The position numbers and the translations under genes are program-made. This document shows, in pieces, positions 55,934 to 64,000 of a stretch of DNA of 64,000 nucleotides (position 1 is its first letter; each line of letters begins with the position of its first letter). The stretch spans positions 2,535,312 through 2,599,311 of the forward strand of contig NZ_CP152020.1 of the NCBI RefSeq assembly GCF_038624605.1, written 5' to 3'. Source of the stretch: Psychrobacillus sp. FSL K6-4046. Its GTDB lineage: Bacteria > Bacillota > Bacilli > Bacillales_A > Planococcaceae. Under the pieces are notes generated by a model. The model did not search any database. It was not told the DNA's origin and saw nothing but the letters and a program-made list of their open reading frames with translations.

Positions 55934-57586
55934 TTATTCTACTGATAAAATATATGGGTACAATGGTTGTTTACCATTATAAAGCTCTACTTCCACATCT
56001 TCGAAGGTCTCTTCAATAAACGAAGCAAATTTCCCAGCTTCCTCTTCCGTGACATCTTCTCCGTAAATAACTGTCACAATTTCAGAATCCTCGTCAATCA
56101 ATTCTGTTGCTAGCTTTGTTGCAGCTTCCACTCTAGATGGCTGTGAAAGTATAATTTTCCCTTCAGCTAAAGACATAAAATCATCTTTTTTAATCTCTAC
56201 ACCGTCAATTGACGTATCACGTACAGCAAAAGTAACTTGACCAGTTTTAACGTGTGCAAAAGCATCGGTCATATTCTTTTGGTTTTCTTGAACAGTCGCT
56301 TGAGCGTTAAACGCTAAAATCGCTGCCATTCCTTGAGGAATTGTTTTTGTAGGCACTACCGCAGCCTCAATCCCCAGAACCTCTGCAGCTTGTTCAGCAG
56401 CCATTACGATGTTTTTGTTATTAGGAAGGATTAGTACACGCTCAGCTCCTACAGACTCAATCGCCTTTACAATGTCTTCAGTAGAAGGATTCATTGTCTG
56501 ACCACCTTCTATCACTGCTGAAGCTCCAAGACTCTTCAATAATTCAGCGACACCTGTTCCCATTGCAACTGTTACTACTGCATAAGGATGAACTTCTGCT
56601 TTCTTAGCAGTATTAGAAGAATGGCCTTCACCTACGATATCTGTATGCTGTTGACGCATATTTTCAATTTTAATTTTAATTAGGTCCCCATATTGTTGAC
56701 CATAAGTTAAGACTTCACCTGGTGTTTCAGAATGGATATGAATTTTAGCAATCTCATCATCGGAGATAACTAAAAGTGAGTCACCATACTCGCTTAAATC
56801 ATTACGGAAGTCATTTTCGATAAAGGCTTTCTTGCCCTCTTCAAAACGGACCATGAACTCTGTACAGAAACCAAATTCAATGTCAGCAGTATCCATATAT
56901 CCTTGAACACTTTTATGATGCTCAGCACTAACCAAATCGTCCATAGAGGAACTAATTGTTCTCTCAGGAAGAGCTTCTCCCTTTAAGCTTGCAAGGAAAC
57001 CTTCATAAACAAATACTAAGCCTTGTCCGCCACTATCAACTACGCCTACTTCTTTCAAAACAGGTAATAGATCTGGAGTTCTGTTTAGTGATAGTTTAGA
57101 CTCTTCTACAACAACTGCCATTAGTTCTGATATATCTGTAATCGTTTCACTAGCTTCCACTGCTTTTTTAGCTGAATCTTTTGCTACAGTTAAAATAGTG
57201 CCCTCAACTGGTTTCATAACAGCTTTGTAAGCCGTTTCTACTCCATACTGTAAAGCTTGGGCAAATTGTTTTGCATCTAAGGTTGCATGCTGCTCAATCG
57301 ACTTTCCAAAGCCTCTAAAAAGTTGCGATAAAATAACTCCAGAGTTTCCTCGAGCACCCATTAGCAAACCTTTGGACAATGCTTGAGCTGTTTTGCCAAT
57401 ATGCTCACTAGTATGAGCAGCTGTCTCTTTAGCCCCTGAAGTCATTGAAAGATTCATGTTTGTGCCTGTATCACCATCGGGTACAGGGAATACGTTTAAT
57501 GCGTCGACATAGTCAGCGTTTTGGAAAAGATGATGTGCTCCCATCTTGACCATATCCGCAAATTGATTACCATTGATTGATTTCAT
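55934..57586 (-). CDS. fakA: Fatty acid kinase subunit FakA (YloV)
   Basis: FakA phosphorylates fatty acids bound to FakB proteins, feeding them into phospholipid synthesis. The 550-residue protein has an N-terminal DhaL-like nucleotide domain with metal-binding aspartates in NVFPVPDGDTGTNMNLSM, a middle domain, and a C-terminal DegV-like domain. It follows yloU by 16 bases and ends at a strong terminator. Confidence 0.96.
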   Translation of the reverse strand: MKSINGNQFADMVKMGAHHLFQNADYVDALNVFPVPDGDTGTNMNLSMTSGAKETAAHTSEHIGKTAQALSKGLLMGARGNSGVILSQLFRGFGKSIEQHATLDAKQFAQALQYGVETAYKAVMKPVEGTILTVAKDSAKKAVEASETITDISELMAVVVEESKLSLNRTPDLLPVLKEVGVVDSGGQGLVFVYEGFLASLKGEALPERTISSSMDDLVSAEHHKSVQGYMDTADIEFGFCTEFMVRFEEGKKAFIENDFRNDLSEYGDSLLVISDDEIAKIHIHSETPGEVLTYGQQYGDLIKIKIENMRQQHTDIVGEGHSSNTAKKAEVHPYAVVTVAMGTGVAELLKSLGASAVIEGGQTMNPSTEDIVKAIESVGAERVLILPNNKNIVMAAEQAAEVLGIEAAVVPTKTIPQGMAAILAFNAQATVQENQKNMTDAFAHVKTGQVTFAVRDTSIDGVEIKKDDFMSLAEGKIILSQPSRVEAATKLATELIDEDSEIVTVIYGEDVTEEEAGKFASFIEETFEDVEVELYNGKQPLYPYILSVE

Positions 57587-57602
57587 TGTTTTCTCTCCTT
57601 AA

Positions 57603-57965
57603 TCACACGTTTGCCACGCGAACTCCTTGTACGTAAACATTTACGGATTTCACCGACATACCAAGAGATTTATTTAGCGTGTATTTAACTTTAGACTGGA
57701 CTTGATAAGCGATCTCAGAAATTTTTGTTCCGTAACTTACAACTATATACATATCGATATGTAAATCATCTTTTTCCTGTCTAACAATTACACCTTTTGT
57801 AAAGTTCTCTTTTCTTAATATATCTGTTAAACCATCTCTGATTTGATGCTTTGATGCCATACCAACAATTCCATAGCATTCAATCGCTGCTCCGCCTGCA
57901 ATTTGAGCAATAGTATCTTGTGATATATCAATGTGCCCAAATTCATTTGTTAATTCTATTGACAT
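57603..57965 (-). CDS. yloU: Asp23/Gls24 family envelope stress protein YloU
   Basis: This 120-residue protein belongs to the Asp23/Gls24 family of cell-envelope stress proteins and is usually next to fakA. It shows IAQIAGGAAIECYGIVGMAS and the beta-rich DMYIVVSYGTKISEIAYQVQ in separate blocks. The ATG giving MSIELTNEFG follows GGGAGG by 8 bases. Confidence 0.95.
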   Translation of the reverse strand: MSIELTNEFGHIDISQDTIAQIAGGAAIECYGIVGMASKHQIRDGLTDILRKENFTKGVIVRQEKDDLHIDMYIVVSYGTKISEIAYQVQSKVKYTLNKSLGMSVKSVNVYVQGVRVANV

Positions 57966-58020
57966 GTTGAAACCTCCCAAGTCCTTTTTGACTATCCCTT
58001 ATTGTACTACACCCTTTAAA

Positions 58021-58049
58021 ATTATAAAAGACACGTTTCTATTCGTCTA
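58021..58049 (-). promoter_or_regulatory. yloU-fakA promoter
   Basis: TAGACG (4 of 6), 17 bases, a perfect TATAAT on the minus strand, about 55 bases before the yloU start. Confidence 0.6.
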
Positions 58050-58454
58050 CTTTTTGCAAAAGTGGTTTTTATTTAGCGCTTCCTTTTCAAAAAAAAGATG
58101 GTTTGATTTATACATTATACGTTATTTTCTATACAACCTGTAATTATAGCAATAAGGTGCTCTATGACTTGAATAAAAATAATTCAGAATTGCTTTCGAG
58201 TATGCTAATGACGGGCATCCATATTGCTCATCAAGCAGAAAGTGAAAATCAGCAATTTCTTCTCCTGCTTTTTTATCTTATTTTTCAAGTAACCTGAAAC
58301 CTCTTAGTTTCTTAAATTCATTTATGCAGTTATTTTTTAGTAAAATATTTTTCCAGTATAAACGCCATCTGTTACTATAGTAACTATGTAAACCCCGACA
58401 CTGCAAGTAACTACTGAAGCTAAACTGTTATTTTATAGTGTAAAGGTTTTTTTC
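58050..58454. other. Divergent intergenic region between yloU and rpmB
   Basis: About 400 bases between two divergent promoters. The only coding-like stretch is a 42-codon plus-strand frame at 58169-58297. A weak stem (AAGCAG/CTGCTT with a U-run) lies inside that frame. I see nothing else I can name. Confidence 0.5.
58169..58297 (+). CDS. Possible small membrane peptide (unrecognised)
   Basis: A 42-residue frame begins at TTG 9 bases after AAGGTG. It encodes a polar N-terminal half (NKNNSELLSSMLMTG...) and a strongly hydrophobic end (FLLLLFYLIF). I do not recognise it. Its composition looks protein-like, but short frames like this occur by chance and no strong promoter is evident. Confidence 0.3.
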   Translation: MNKNNSELLSSMLMTGIHIAHQAESENQQFLLLLFYLIFQVT

Positions 58455-58463
58455 TTGATATAC

Positions 58464-58492
58464 TTGCTTATCAAAAGAGTCTGTGGTAAATT
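58464..58492 (+). promoter_or_regulatory. rpmB promoter
   Basis: TTGCTT, 17 bases, TAAATT with a TGG extended -10 on the plus strand, about 65 bases ahead of rpmB. Confidence 0.5.
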
Positions 58493-58556
58493 ATTAAAGT
58501 ATGTGAAATATCGAACTGAAAATCTTTCAGCTTCTTTTTTAAAGGAGGAAATTATA

Positions 58557-58745
58557 ATGCCAAAAGTATGTGCAATCACTGGGCGTAAAGCTCGTTCTGG
58601 TAATGCTCGTTCTCACGCAATGAACGCTACTAAGCGTACATGGGGGGCAAACCTTCAAAAGGTCCGTATTCTTGTAGACGGTAAACCTAAACGCGTATGG
58701 GTTTCTGCTAGAGCTTTAAAATCAGGAAAAATTGAGCGCGTATAA
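58557..58745 (+). CDS. rpmB: 50S ribosomal protein L28
   Basis: L28 is a small 50S protein. The 62 residues begin [19 protein letters not shown] and end with [16 protein letters not shown]. The ATG follows AAAGGAGGAA; an upstream in-frame ATG would add 34 unrelated residues and is not used. It is the only confident plus-strand gene in this window and stands alone between its own promoter and terminator. Confidence 0.97.
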   Translation: MPKVCAITGRKARSGNARSHAMNATKRTWGANLQKVRILVDGKPKRVWVSARALKSGKIERV

Positions 58746-58758
58746 TCGCTCTCATAAT

Positions 58759-58800
58759 TAATGCCAGGCCGACAAATTGTCGACCTGGCATTATTTCTTT
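58759..58800 (+). terminator. Rho-independent terminator after rpmB
   Basis: AATGCCAGG pairs with CCTGGCATT and CGAC with GTCG inside, around a 5-base loop, followed by AUUUCUUUUU on the plus strand. On the minus strand no U-run follows, so it mainly serves rpmB. Confidence 0.9.
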
Positions 58801-58806
58801 TTAAAA

Positions 58807-58899
58807 CTATTTTTTTTCCTCATCCTTTTTAAAAAGACGAATACAAACCTTCATTAAACTACTAACAGATTTAGGTAATTTAAATGTGTAGACCTTCAC
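58807..58899 (-). CDS. spoVM: Stage V sporulation protein SpoVM (short amphipathic peptide)
   Basis: SpoVM recognises the curved forespore membrane and anchors the SpoIVA coat layer. This 30-codon frame begins at GTG, 7 bases after GGGAGG, and reads MKVYTFKLPKSVSS near the start. It aligns with B. subtilis SpoVM (MKFYTIKLPKFLGG), including the key proline at position 9, then an amphipathic basic helix. The C-terminus is a few residues longer and ends DEEKK. It sits 16 bases after thiN, the same place as in B. subtilis. It implies an endospore-former. Confidence 0.85.
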   Translation of the reverse strand: MKVYTFKLPKSVSSLMKVCIRLFKKDEEKK

Positions 58900-58915
58900 A
58901 CGAATTTCCTCCCTT

Positions 58916-59569
58916 TTAGTCACTGCTTCTTATCATTAAACATATGCCTGACTTAAAGGAGATAGTACTTGTTCGCTCTACTTGTTCATTACTAGTAAAC
59001 TTTGCATGGCCATAATTTATTGGTTCTTCTTCCACATTATACAAAAATCCGTCTAGTGTAACGTCTTCCAGTCCTTCACCAAAAGGATAAAAAGATATAT
59101 ATTTGTATTCTTGTTGATCTATTTTATGTGTTCCAGGAAGTAGAAATTGAAGCTTATTTTTGTTGTTCTGGATATAAAAGGAGACTTCAGGATGCAATCG
59201 TTGAAAGTGGTATACATCATGAAGAGCTGCTTGATAGTGATCCAAACGAGAACCACTTACACCAGTTAAAATAACTTCGTTTGGTTTATATTTCATTGCT
59301 TCTAATAAAGCCAAACGCGTATCTGTCTCATCCTTCTCAGAAGGCATTATAGATACATGTGTCACGTGTTTACGTAGTGTATCCAACTCTTTATAACTAA
59401 TAGAATCAAAATCTCCAATAATCTCAGTTGGAACAATATCAGCATTCAGCAAATGATAGGCACCTCTATCAGCCCCAATAAAGATTGTTTCCTCTTGTAA
59501 AAAAGGAAGCTGTCTAAGATCAACAACTTCCTCTACAGGACCACCTGCGCAGATGAAGACACGCTTCAT
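58916..59569 (-). CDS. thiN: Thiamine pyrophosphokinase
   Basis: ThiN converts thiamine to thiamine pyrophosphate. The 217-residue protein has the catalytic-domain signatures FIGADRGAYHLLN, IIGDFDSI, KDETDTRLALLEAM and LTGVSGSRLDHYQAAL, and a C-terminal vitamin-binding domain. Its end is 16 bases before spoVM and its start overlaps the rpe stop by 4 bases. Confidence 0.96.
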   Translation of the reverse strand: MKRVFICAGGPVEEVVDLRQLPFLQEETIFIGADRGAYHLLNADIVPTEIIGDFDSISYKELDTLRKHVTHVSIMPSEKDETDTRLALLEAMKYKPNEVILTGVSGSRLDHYQAALHDVYHFQRLHPEVSFYIQNNKNKLQFLLPGTHKIDQQEYKYISFYPFGEGLEDVTLDGFLYNVEEEPINYGHAKFTSNEQVERTSTISFKSGICLMIRSSD

Positions 59570-60234
59570 TTTGAAGCCACACTCAATCCTGCAGCTTTTA
59601 TTCTTTGAAGTGCCTTTCCTTTGTCAGGTGCATTATAAACAGCGGATCCAGCGACTAAAATAGTTGCTCCTGCTTCCACACAAGGAATAATTGTCTCCTC
59701 GTTGACTCCTCCATCAATCTCAATTTCAATAGAAAGATTTCTTTCCTGTATAATCTGAGAAAGTTGTTTTACTTTAGGAATGACCGAATGTATAAATTTC
59801 TGACCACCAAATCCAGGGTTGACAGTCATAAATAAAACCATATCAACATCCTCTAATACATGCATAATTGATTCGACAGGTGTATGTGGATTTAACACAA
59901 CTCCTGGCTTCACTCCAAATGAACGAATCAGCTGAATTGTACGGTGAAGATGTGGTGAAGCCTCTACGTGAACTGTTATATAATCAGCTCCAGCTTTAGC
60001 AAATGCCTCAATGTATTGATCTGCATTTTCAATCATAAGATGTACATCCAATGGAAGGCTCGTAAGTGGTCGCAAAGCCTCTACGACAATCGGTCCCATC
60101 GTTATGTTTGGAACAAAATGACCATCCATCACATCTATATGAATAAGCTCAGCTCCAGCTTTTTCTACCTCTAATACTTCTTCTCCAAGTTTTGCAAAAT
60201 TTGCTGCTAAAATAGAAGGTGCAATCTTTACCAT
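59566..60234 (-). CDS. rpe: Ribulose-phosphate 3-epimerase
   Basis: Rpe interconverts ribulose 5-phosphate and xylulose 5-phosphate in the pentose-phosphate pathway. The 222-residue TIM barrel has IAPSILAANFAKLGEEV, HIDVMDGHFVPNIT, MTVNPGFGGQKF and EIDGGVNEET. It follows rsgA by 3 bases. Confidence 0.97.
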   Translation of the reverse strand: MVKIAPSILAANFAKLGEEVLEVEKAGAELIHIDVMDGHFVPNITMGPIVVEALRPLTSLPLDVHLMIENADQYIEAFAKAGADYITVHVEASPHLHRTIQLIRSFGVKPGVVLNPHTPVESIMHVLEDVDMVLFMTVNPGFGGQKFIHSVIPKVKQLSQIIQERNLSIEIEIDGGVNEETIIPCVEAGATILVAGSAVYNAPDKGKALQRIKAAGLSVASK

Positions 60235-60237
60235 AAG

Positions 60238-61119
60238 TTAGTACCTCGGCTTTCTATCTACTATTTCTTCATAAAATTGTAAATAATGTTTGTATCGGTA
60301 TTCTTTAATTTCTCCAAGCTCTACTGCTTTTTTTACAGCGCATTTTGGCTCATTAACATGTAGGCACCCACGGTACTTACATTCGTCCTGTCGTTTTACA
60401 AAGTCAGGAAAGCAACTAGAGAGCTCTTCTTTTTCCATTAAATCAAATTCAAAAGAACTAAAACCAGGGGTATCAGCTAGAAGCCCATCACAAACCTCGA
60501 TTAGTTCTACATGTCTGGTTGTATGCTTCCCACGTCCTAAAGCATCCGATATGACTCCTGTTTTTAAATCTAAGGAAGGGAGAATTGTATTTAATAAAGT
60601 AGATTTCCCTACCCCTGATTGTCCTGCTAGTACAGTAGTTTTCCCTTTTAAAATAGGGGTTATTTTATCGTTAAAATCTGGATCATCCTTGTAGGTCATT
60701 AATATTTCATAACCAATATTTTCATAATCGTTGATATAATCCTTCATTGTTTGTTCCATCTTAGTATCCATCAAATCACTTTTCGTCAAGCATATGATTG
60801 GCTCAATGTAAAAGGATTCTAGCACTACTAGAAAACGGTCTAATAATATCGTATTGAAGTCTGGTTCTTTAATAGAAAAAACTAAAATGGCCTGATCAAT
60901 ATTCGATATCGGTGGACGAACTAAGTTATTTTTTCTTTCGTGGATGACAGTTATAGTACCATCGTTCTCTCCCTCGACTGTATAGTCAACAAAATCACCA
61001 ACTAGAGGAGATTCGCCTCTATTTCTAAAGACCCCTCTCCCTCTACATTGAATCACTTTACCATTATCATATACATAATAGAAACCACTAAGTGCTTTTC
61101 TTATTTGACCATTTGGCAT
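60238..61119 (-). CDS. rsgA: Ribosome small-subunit GTPase RsgA (CpgA)
   Basis: RsgA is a late-stage 30S maturation GTPase. It is circularly permuted: an N-terminal OB fold, then G4 LTKSDL, G1 GQSGVGKSTLLN, switch residues and G3 DTPGFSSFEF, then a C-terminal zinc finger with CKYRGCLHVNEPKC. The 293-residue length is normal. Confidence 0.97.
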   Translation of the reverse strand: MPNGQIRKALSGFYYVYDNGKVIQCRGRGVFRNRGESPLVGDFVDYTVEGENDGTITVIHERKNNLVRPPISNIDQAILVFSIKEPDFNTILLDRFLVVLESFYIEPIICLTKSDLMDTKMEQTMKDYINDYENIGYEILMTYKDDPDFNDKITPILKGKTTVLAGQSGVGKSTLLNTILPSLDLKTGVISDALGRGKHTTRHVELIEVCDGLLADTPGFSSFEFDLMEKEELSSCFPDFVKRQDECKYRGCLHVNEPKCAVKKAVELGEIKEYRYKHYLQFYEEIVDRKPRY

Positions 61120-61130
61120 CCTATGCCTCC

Positions 61131-63125
61131 CTAATCTATATCTTCATATTTTATTGTTTTCTGTTCGAGTACCTCTTGATTTCTTTTAATAAGATATCCG
61201 CCAGCCTCGCCTTCCACAATTTCTAGTGAAATCTTTTTCTCTACTGCCGATGTAATTTCAAACTCTTCAACTGGAGGGTCAGTAAATTTATGCGTTTTGT
61301 CTTGAATGTAAATTTGAATTATTTGAGGAACAACTTCCTGTTCAGGATTTTCCTCATCTTCTCCTTCTTCCCCTTCACCATCAAGTTCTTGCTCCAAATA
61401 AGGAATTGGCACAATTCTTACAAACGTCTTAGTTGGCTTAGCTTTTGGCCCCGAAGAAATCACTACCTGAACCGTACTTCCCTTTGCCACTTTCGAGTTT
61501 GGCCCAGGAGATTGTTCTACAACTGCTCCTTTAGGAATTGTATCGTGGTTTACTTCTTTTGTTTTAACGACCTTTAATCCAGAGTTTGTTGCATATTCGT
61601 TTAAATTCTTTTCATTGTATTCCCTTAAGTCTCTCAAAGTAATCATTTCTGGTCCAAGACTTACTTGAAAACGGACAACTGTTTCTTCTGGAATTATTTC
61701 TTGTCCAGCTTCAGGCTCCTGCTTTAAAATGGTACCCGCCGTTGTAGAAGAGTAGATTTTATCTTCCTCAATTTTAAAGCCTTGTTTTTCAAGCAAAGCT
61801 ATAACCTGGGTGATATCCTGATTTTCGTAGTCACCCATTACAGAAGTTTCCTTCCCTTGGGATACAATTATATCTACCTCAGTTTCTACGTCACGCATTT
61901 TTCCTTCTTCTGGTGTTGTACCTATGACATGATCTTTTTCGACCTCATCATCAAATTCTAAAATTTGTTCTCCAATGATAAAGCCTTCTGACTCAAGTAG
62001 CTTTATAGCATCTTCGACCGCTAAGCCAGCTACAGGAGGAACTTCTATCTTGTCCGGTTTAAACAACCCAGGGAAAGCTACGATGATGATTAATGCTAGC
62101 AAGATAAGGCCAGCTATTATCCCTGTTATTATTTTCCATTTACTTCTTTTCTTCTTTGGTTTTGTTTGTTCAGGAGGCTTATCCTCCGTTTGTAATTTTT
62201 TAGTTTCTGCAACATCTTCAAAAGAAACAGGCTCTTTAATAACCGGAAGAACCTTCGTAGCTCCATCGTCTACAGGAACAACAAATTTTGGTTCATTGGA
62301 CCTTTCTGGTGACATGGCAGTTGATAAGTCTCTTTCCATTTCCTCTGCAGAACGGTACCTGTTTCTAGGATCTTTTGCAGTTGCCTTTAGGACAACATTT
62401 TCTAGGCTTTGTGGTATGACTGGATTGATAGCTCTAACCGATGGAGTTTCCGCCTGTAAATGCTTCAATGCAATGGATACAGCTGACTCTCCTGAAAAAG
62501 GAAGCTGTCCAGTTAATAACTCAAACAACACAATTCCTAGCGCATAAATATCCGATTCCCTAGTAGCAGTACCGCCACGGGCTTGTTCTGGAGACAAATA
62601 ATGCACGGTTCCTAAAACGGAGTTAGTTTGTGTATAGGAAGTCGCACTTAAAGCCATCGCTATGCCGAAATCAGTTATTTTCACGTTTTCTTGTTCATCC
62701 AATAAAATATTTTGTGGTTTTATATCCCGATGAATAATATGATTATTGTGTGCATTAGAAATAGCCGAAGTTAGCTGCTTCATAATCGTAATTGTTTTAA
62801 CGGGCGAAACCGGGGCATTATGCTGTATGTATTGTTTTAATGTTTCACCTTTAACATGTTCCATAACTATATAGTGAATATCTTCATCTTCTCCTACGTC
62901 GTAGATATTAACTATATTAGGGTGAGTAAGGCTTGTGGCAGAAAGTGCTTCTCGCTGAAAGCGACGACGCAGTTCTTCTTCATTAGAAAAATCATATCGC
63001 AAAACCTTAATTGCGACGTCTCTGTCTAAGATCATATCATGTCCCAAATATACGTTGGACATGCCGCCTCCACCAATCATCTCTAGCAACTTATACCTGC
63101 CGCTAATTCTTTTGCCGATTAACAT
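61131..63125 (-). CDS. prkC: Serine/threonine kinase PrkC with PASTA repeats
   Basis: PrkC senses muropeptides and phosphorylates proteins involved in growth, cell wall and spore germination. The 664-residue protein has an intracellular Hanks kinase domain with lysine K40, HRD at 132-134 and DFG at 152-154, a basic juxtamembrane segment, one membrane helix at about 331-351, and three extracellular PASTA repeats (about 359-425, 427-493, 494-562). A final acidic linker and domain follow. It follows prpC by 2 bases. Confidence 0.96.
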   Translation of the reverse strand: MLIGKRISGRYKLLEMIGGGGMSNVYLGHDMILDRDVAIKVLRYDFSNEEELRRRFQREALSATSLTHPNIVNIYDVGEDEDIHYIVMEHVKGETLKQYIQHNAPVSPVKTITIMKQLTSAISNAHNNHIIHRDIKPQNILLDEQENVKITDFGIAMALSATSYTQTNSVLGTVHYLSPEQARGGTATRESDIYALGIVLFELLTGQLPFSGESAVSIALKHLQAETPSVRAINPVIPQSLENVVLKATAKDPRNRYRSAEEMERDLSTAMSPERSNEPKFVVPVDDGATKVLPVIKEPVSFEDVAETKKLQTEDKPPEQTKPKKKRSKWKIITGIIAGLILLALIIIVAFPGLFKPDKIEVPPVAGLAVEDAIKLLESEGFIIGEQILEFDDEVEKDHVIGTTPEEGKMRDVETEVDIIVSQGKETSVMGDYENQDITQVIALLEKQGFKIEEDKIYSSTTAGTILKQEPEAGQEIIPEETVVRFQVSLGPEMITLRDLREYNEKNLNEYATNSGLKVVKTKEVNHDTIPKGAVVEQSPGPNSKVAKGSTVQVVISSGPKAKPTKTFVRIVPIPYLEQELDGEGEEGEDEENPEQEVVPQIIQIYIQDKTHKFTDPPVEEFEITSAVEKKISLEIVEGEAGGYLIKRNQEVLEQKTIKYEDID

Positions 63126-63127
63126 CC

Positions 63128-63865
63128 TTACACCTCCTCATCCTTATTCGTTAACAAGATCAGGGATATATTATCTTCTCCGCCTGACTTATTAGCTTCC
63201 TCTACTAATTCATCTCCCATTTCGTAAAGAGATTTCTTTGAGTATAGCAAGTGCTGTATATAGGATTCACTTATTTTGTTACTTAAACCATCTGTGCAAA
63301 AAAGAAAATATGAATTCGCTGCAAATTCTACTTCAAAAAAATCAGGGTGAATAGTTCGTTCGGTTCCGACTGCTTTCATAATTGCATTCTTCATAGGGTG
63401 TGTTTTTGCTTGTTCTTCATTTATCTCCCCAGAGTCGAGTAAGACATTTACAAAAGAATGGTCTCTTGTAATTTGCCGAACCAAGTTTTGTGTAATTTGA
63501 TAAACGCGACTGTCCCCAATATGAGCTATAATCCCTTTGCTGTTTTCAAACAAACCTGCAATTAAAGTTGTTCCCATACCCTCACACCCTGTATTAGAGG
63601 ATGAATGTTGGGCGATTAGTTGGTTAATGGTTTGAAACGTGTACATTAACCAATCTTTTGCTGGAACAACAGAAGGATTGTAAGCATGAAAATACTTTTC
63701 GAACTCAGTAATAGCCATCTCACTAGCTACATCTCCAGCATTATGACCACCCATTCCGTCCGCTACAACAGCTAAAATACGACCATCCTCACGTTTAAAT
63801 ACACCTACACGATCCTCATTAATGGTTCTTTTCAAGCCTACATCAGTTTTAACAACGAACCTCAT
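63128..63865 (-). CDS. prpC: PP2C-type protein phosphatase PrpC (Stp)
   Basis: PrpC dephosphorylates PrkC and its targets. The 245-residue PP2C enzyme has the metal-binding motifs NEDRVGVF, VADGMGGHNAGD, HIGDSRVYQI, LFCTDGLSN and GGEDNISLILL. It lies directly upstream of prkC as in B. subtilis. Between it and rsmB only 38 bases remain, so the rlmN gene normally found here is absent. Confidence 0.96.
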   Translation of the reverse strand: MRFVVKTDVGLKRTINEDRVGVFKREDGRILAVVADGMGGHNAGDVASEMAITEFEKYFHAYNPSVVPAKDWLMYTFQTINQLIAQHSSSNTGCEGMGTTLIAGLFENSKGIIAHIGDSRVYQITQNLVRQITRDHSFVNVLLDSGEINEEQAKTHPMKNAIMKAVGTERTIHPDFFEVEFAANSYFLFCTDGLSNKISESYIQHLLYSKKSLYEMGDELVEEANKSGGEDNISLILLTNKDEEV

Positions 63866-63903
63866 TTATCCCTTCACCTCTTCATAGATAGAGCCCGTTG
63901 CAA

Positions 63904-64000
63904 TCAGCTCTTTTTTTGAAAAACTGCCACAAAAAATCCATCACTTCTCAGGTCTTGAGGAAACAGCTGTAACATACCATCCTCTTCTTGTTGCTTTATA
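63904..64000 (-). CDS. rsmB: 16S rRNA m5C967 methyltransferase RsmB, C-terminal end (runs off the window)
   Basis: The last 31 codons and stop of a gene entering from the right edge. The visible text includes DGMLQLFPQDLRSDGFFVAVF, shown here in short form, which matches the typical C-terminus of RsmB (Fmu) methyltransferases. It does not resemble the end of RlmN. It sits 38 bases ahead of prpC. Confidence 0.85.
   Translation of the reverse strand, partial: IKQQEEDGMLQLFPQDLRSDGFFVAVFQKKS

Noticed and set aside
58232-58270. Plus-strand stem with U-run inside the small frame before rpmB
   Set aside because: Only six outer base pairs hold; the inner region does not pair, and there is no confident upstream gene to terminate.

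Overview
This window is a conserved chromosomal block from a Gram-positive, AT-rich, endospore-forming, flagellated bacterium of the order Bacillales. The gene order is nearly that of the Bacillus subtilis segment running from rsmB/prpC/prkC through the SRP and fatty-acid genes, sucCD and codY into the fla/che operon. Details such as lepB next to rbgA and the overall protein character suggest a Bacillaceae or Planococcaceae relative. That family placement is inference. Nearly everything is on the minus strand; rpmB is the only confident plus-strand gene. I see no tRNA, rRNA, CRISPR array, prophage, transposase or insertion sequence.

Layout, reading right to left (the direction of transcription). 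(1) 64000-58807: the end of rsmB, then prpC-prkC-rsgA-rpe-thiN and a 30-codon spoVM that starts with GTG. (2) rpmB faces this cluster on the plus strand with its own promoter and terminator. (3) 57965-55934: yloU-fakA. (4) 55783-52172: sdaAB-sdaAA-recG. (5) 52141-48467: the fatty-acid/phospholipid operon fapR-plsX-fabD-fabG-acpP, with a clear FapR operator at its promoter. (6) 48286-41169: rnc-smc-ftsY, then ylxM-ffh (SRP pathway). (7) 41066-38723: rpsP-khpA-rimM-trmD-rplS. (8) 38247-33761: lepB-rbgA-rnhB, then a FliK-like/FlhB-C-like gene pair (ylqG/ylqH). (9) 33487-30402: sucC-sucD, then dprA. (10) 30277-23086: topA-trmFO, then xerC-hslV-hslU-codY. (11) 22804-1: the fla/che operon from flgB to the first part of cheA, which runs off the window.

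The fla/che operon encodes the rod, MS-ring, C-ring, export gate, export ATPase complex, hook cap, hook protein, hook-length ruler and chemotaxis regulators in assembly-like order. It starts from a good sigma-A-type promoter just downstream of the codY terminator. CodY-like boxes flank that promoter, consistent with the known repression of motility by CodY in B. subtilis.

I found no dramatic new system; most of the window is ordinary housekeeping DNA. The points worth a second look are small. They include the short spoVM, the FliK/FlhB-like pair outside the flagellar operon, and a mini-ORF plus hairpin ahead of swrD, which lacks its own ribosome binding site. Intrinsic-terminator-like hairpins sit directly in front of rimM and xerC with no room for a promoter. 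Relative to B. subtilis, rlmN and ylqD are missing from their usual positions. Several genes appear to use TTG starts, and some promoters are embedded in terminators.
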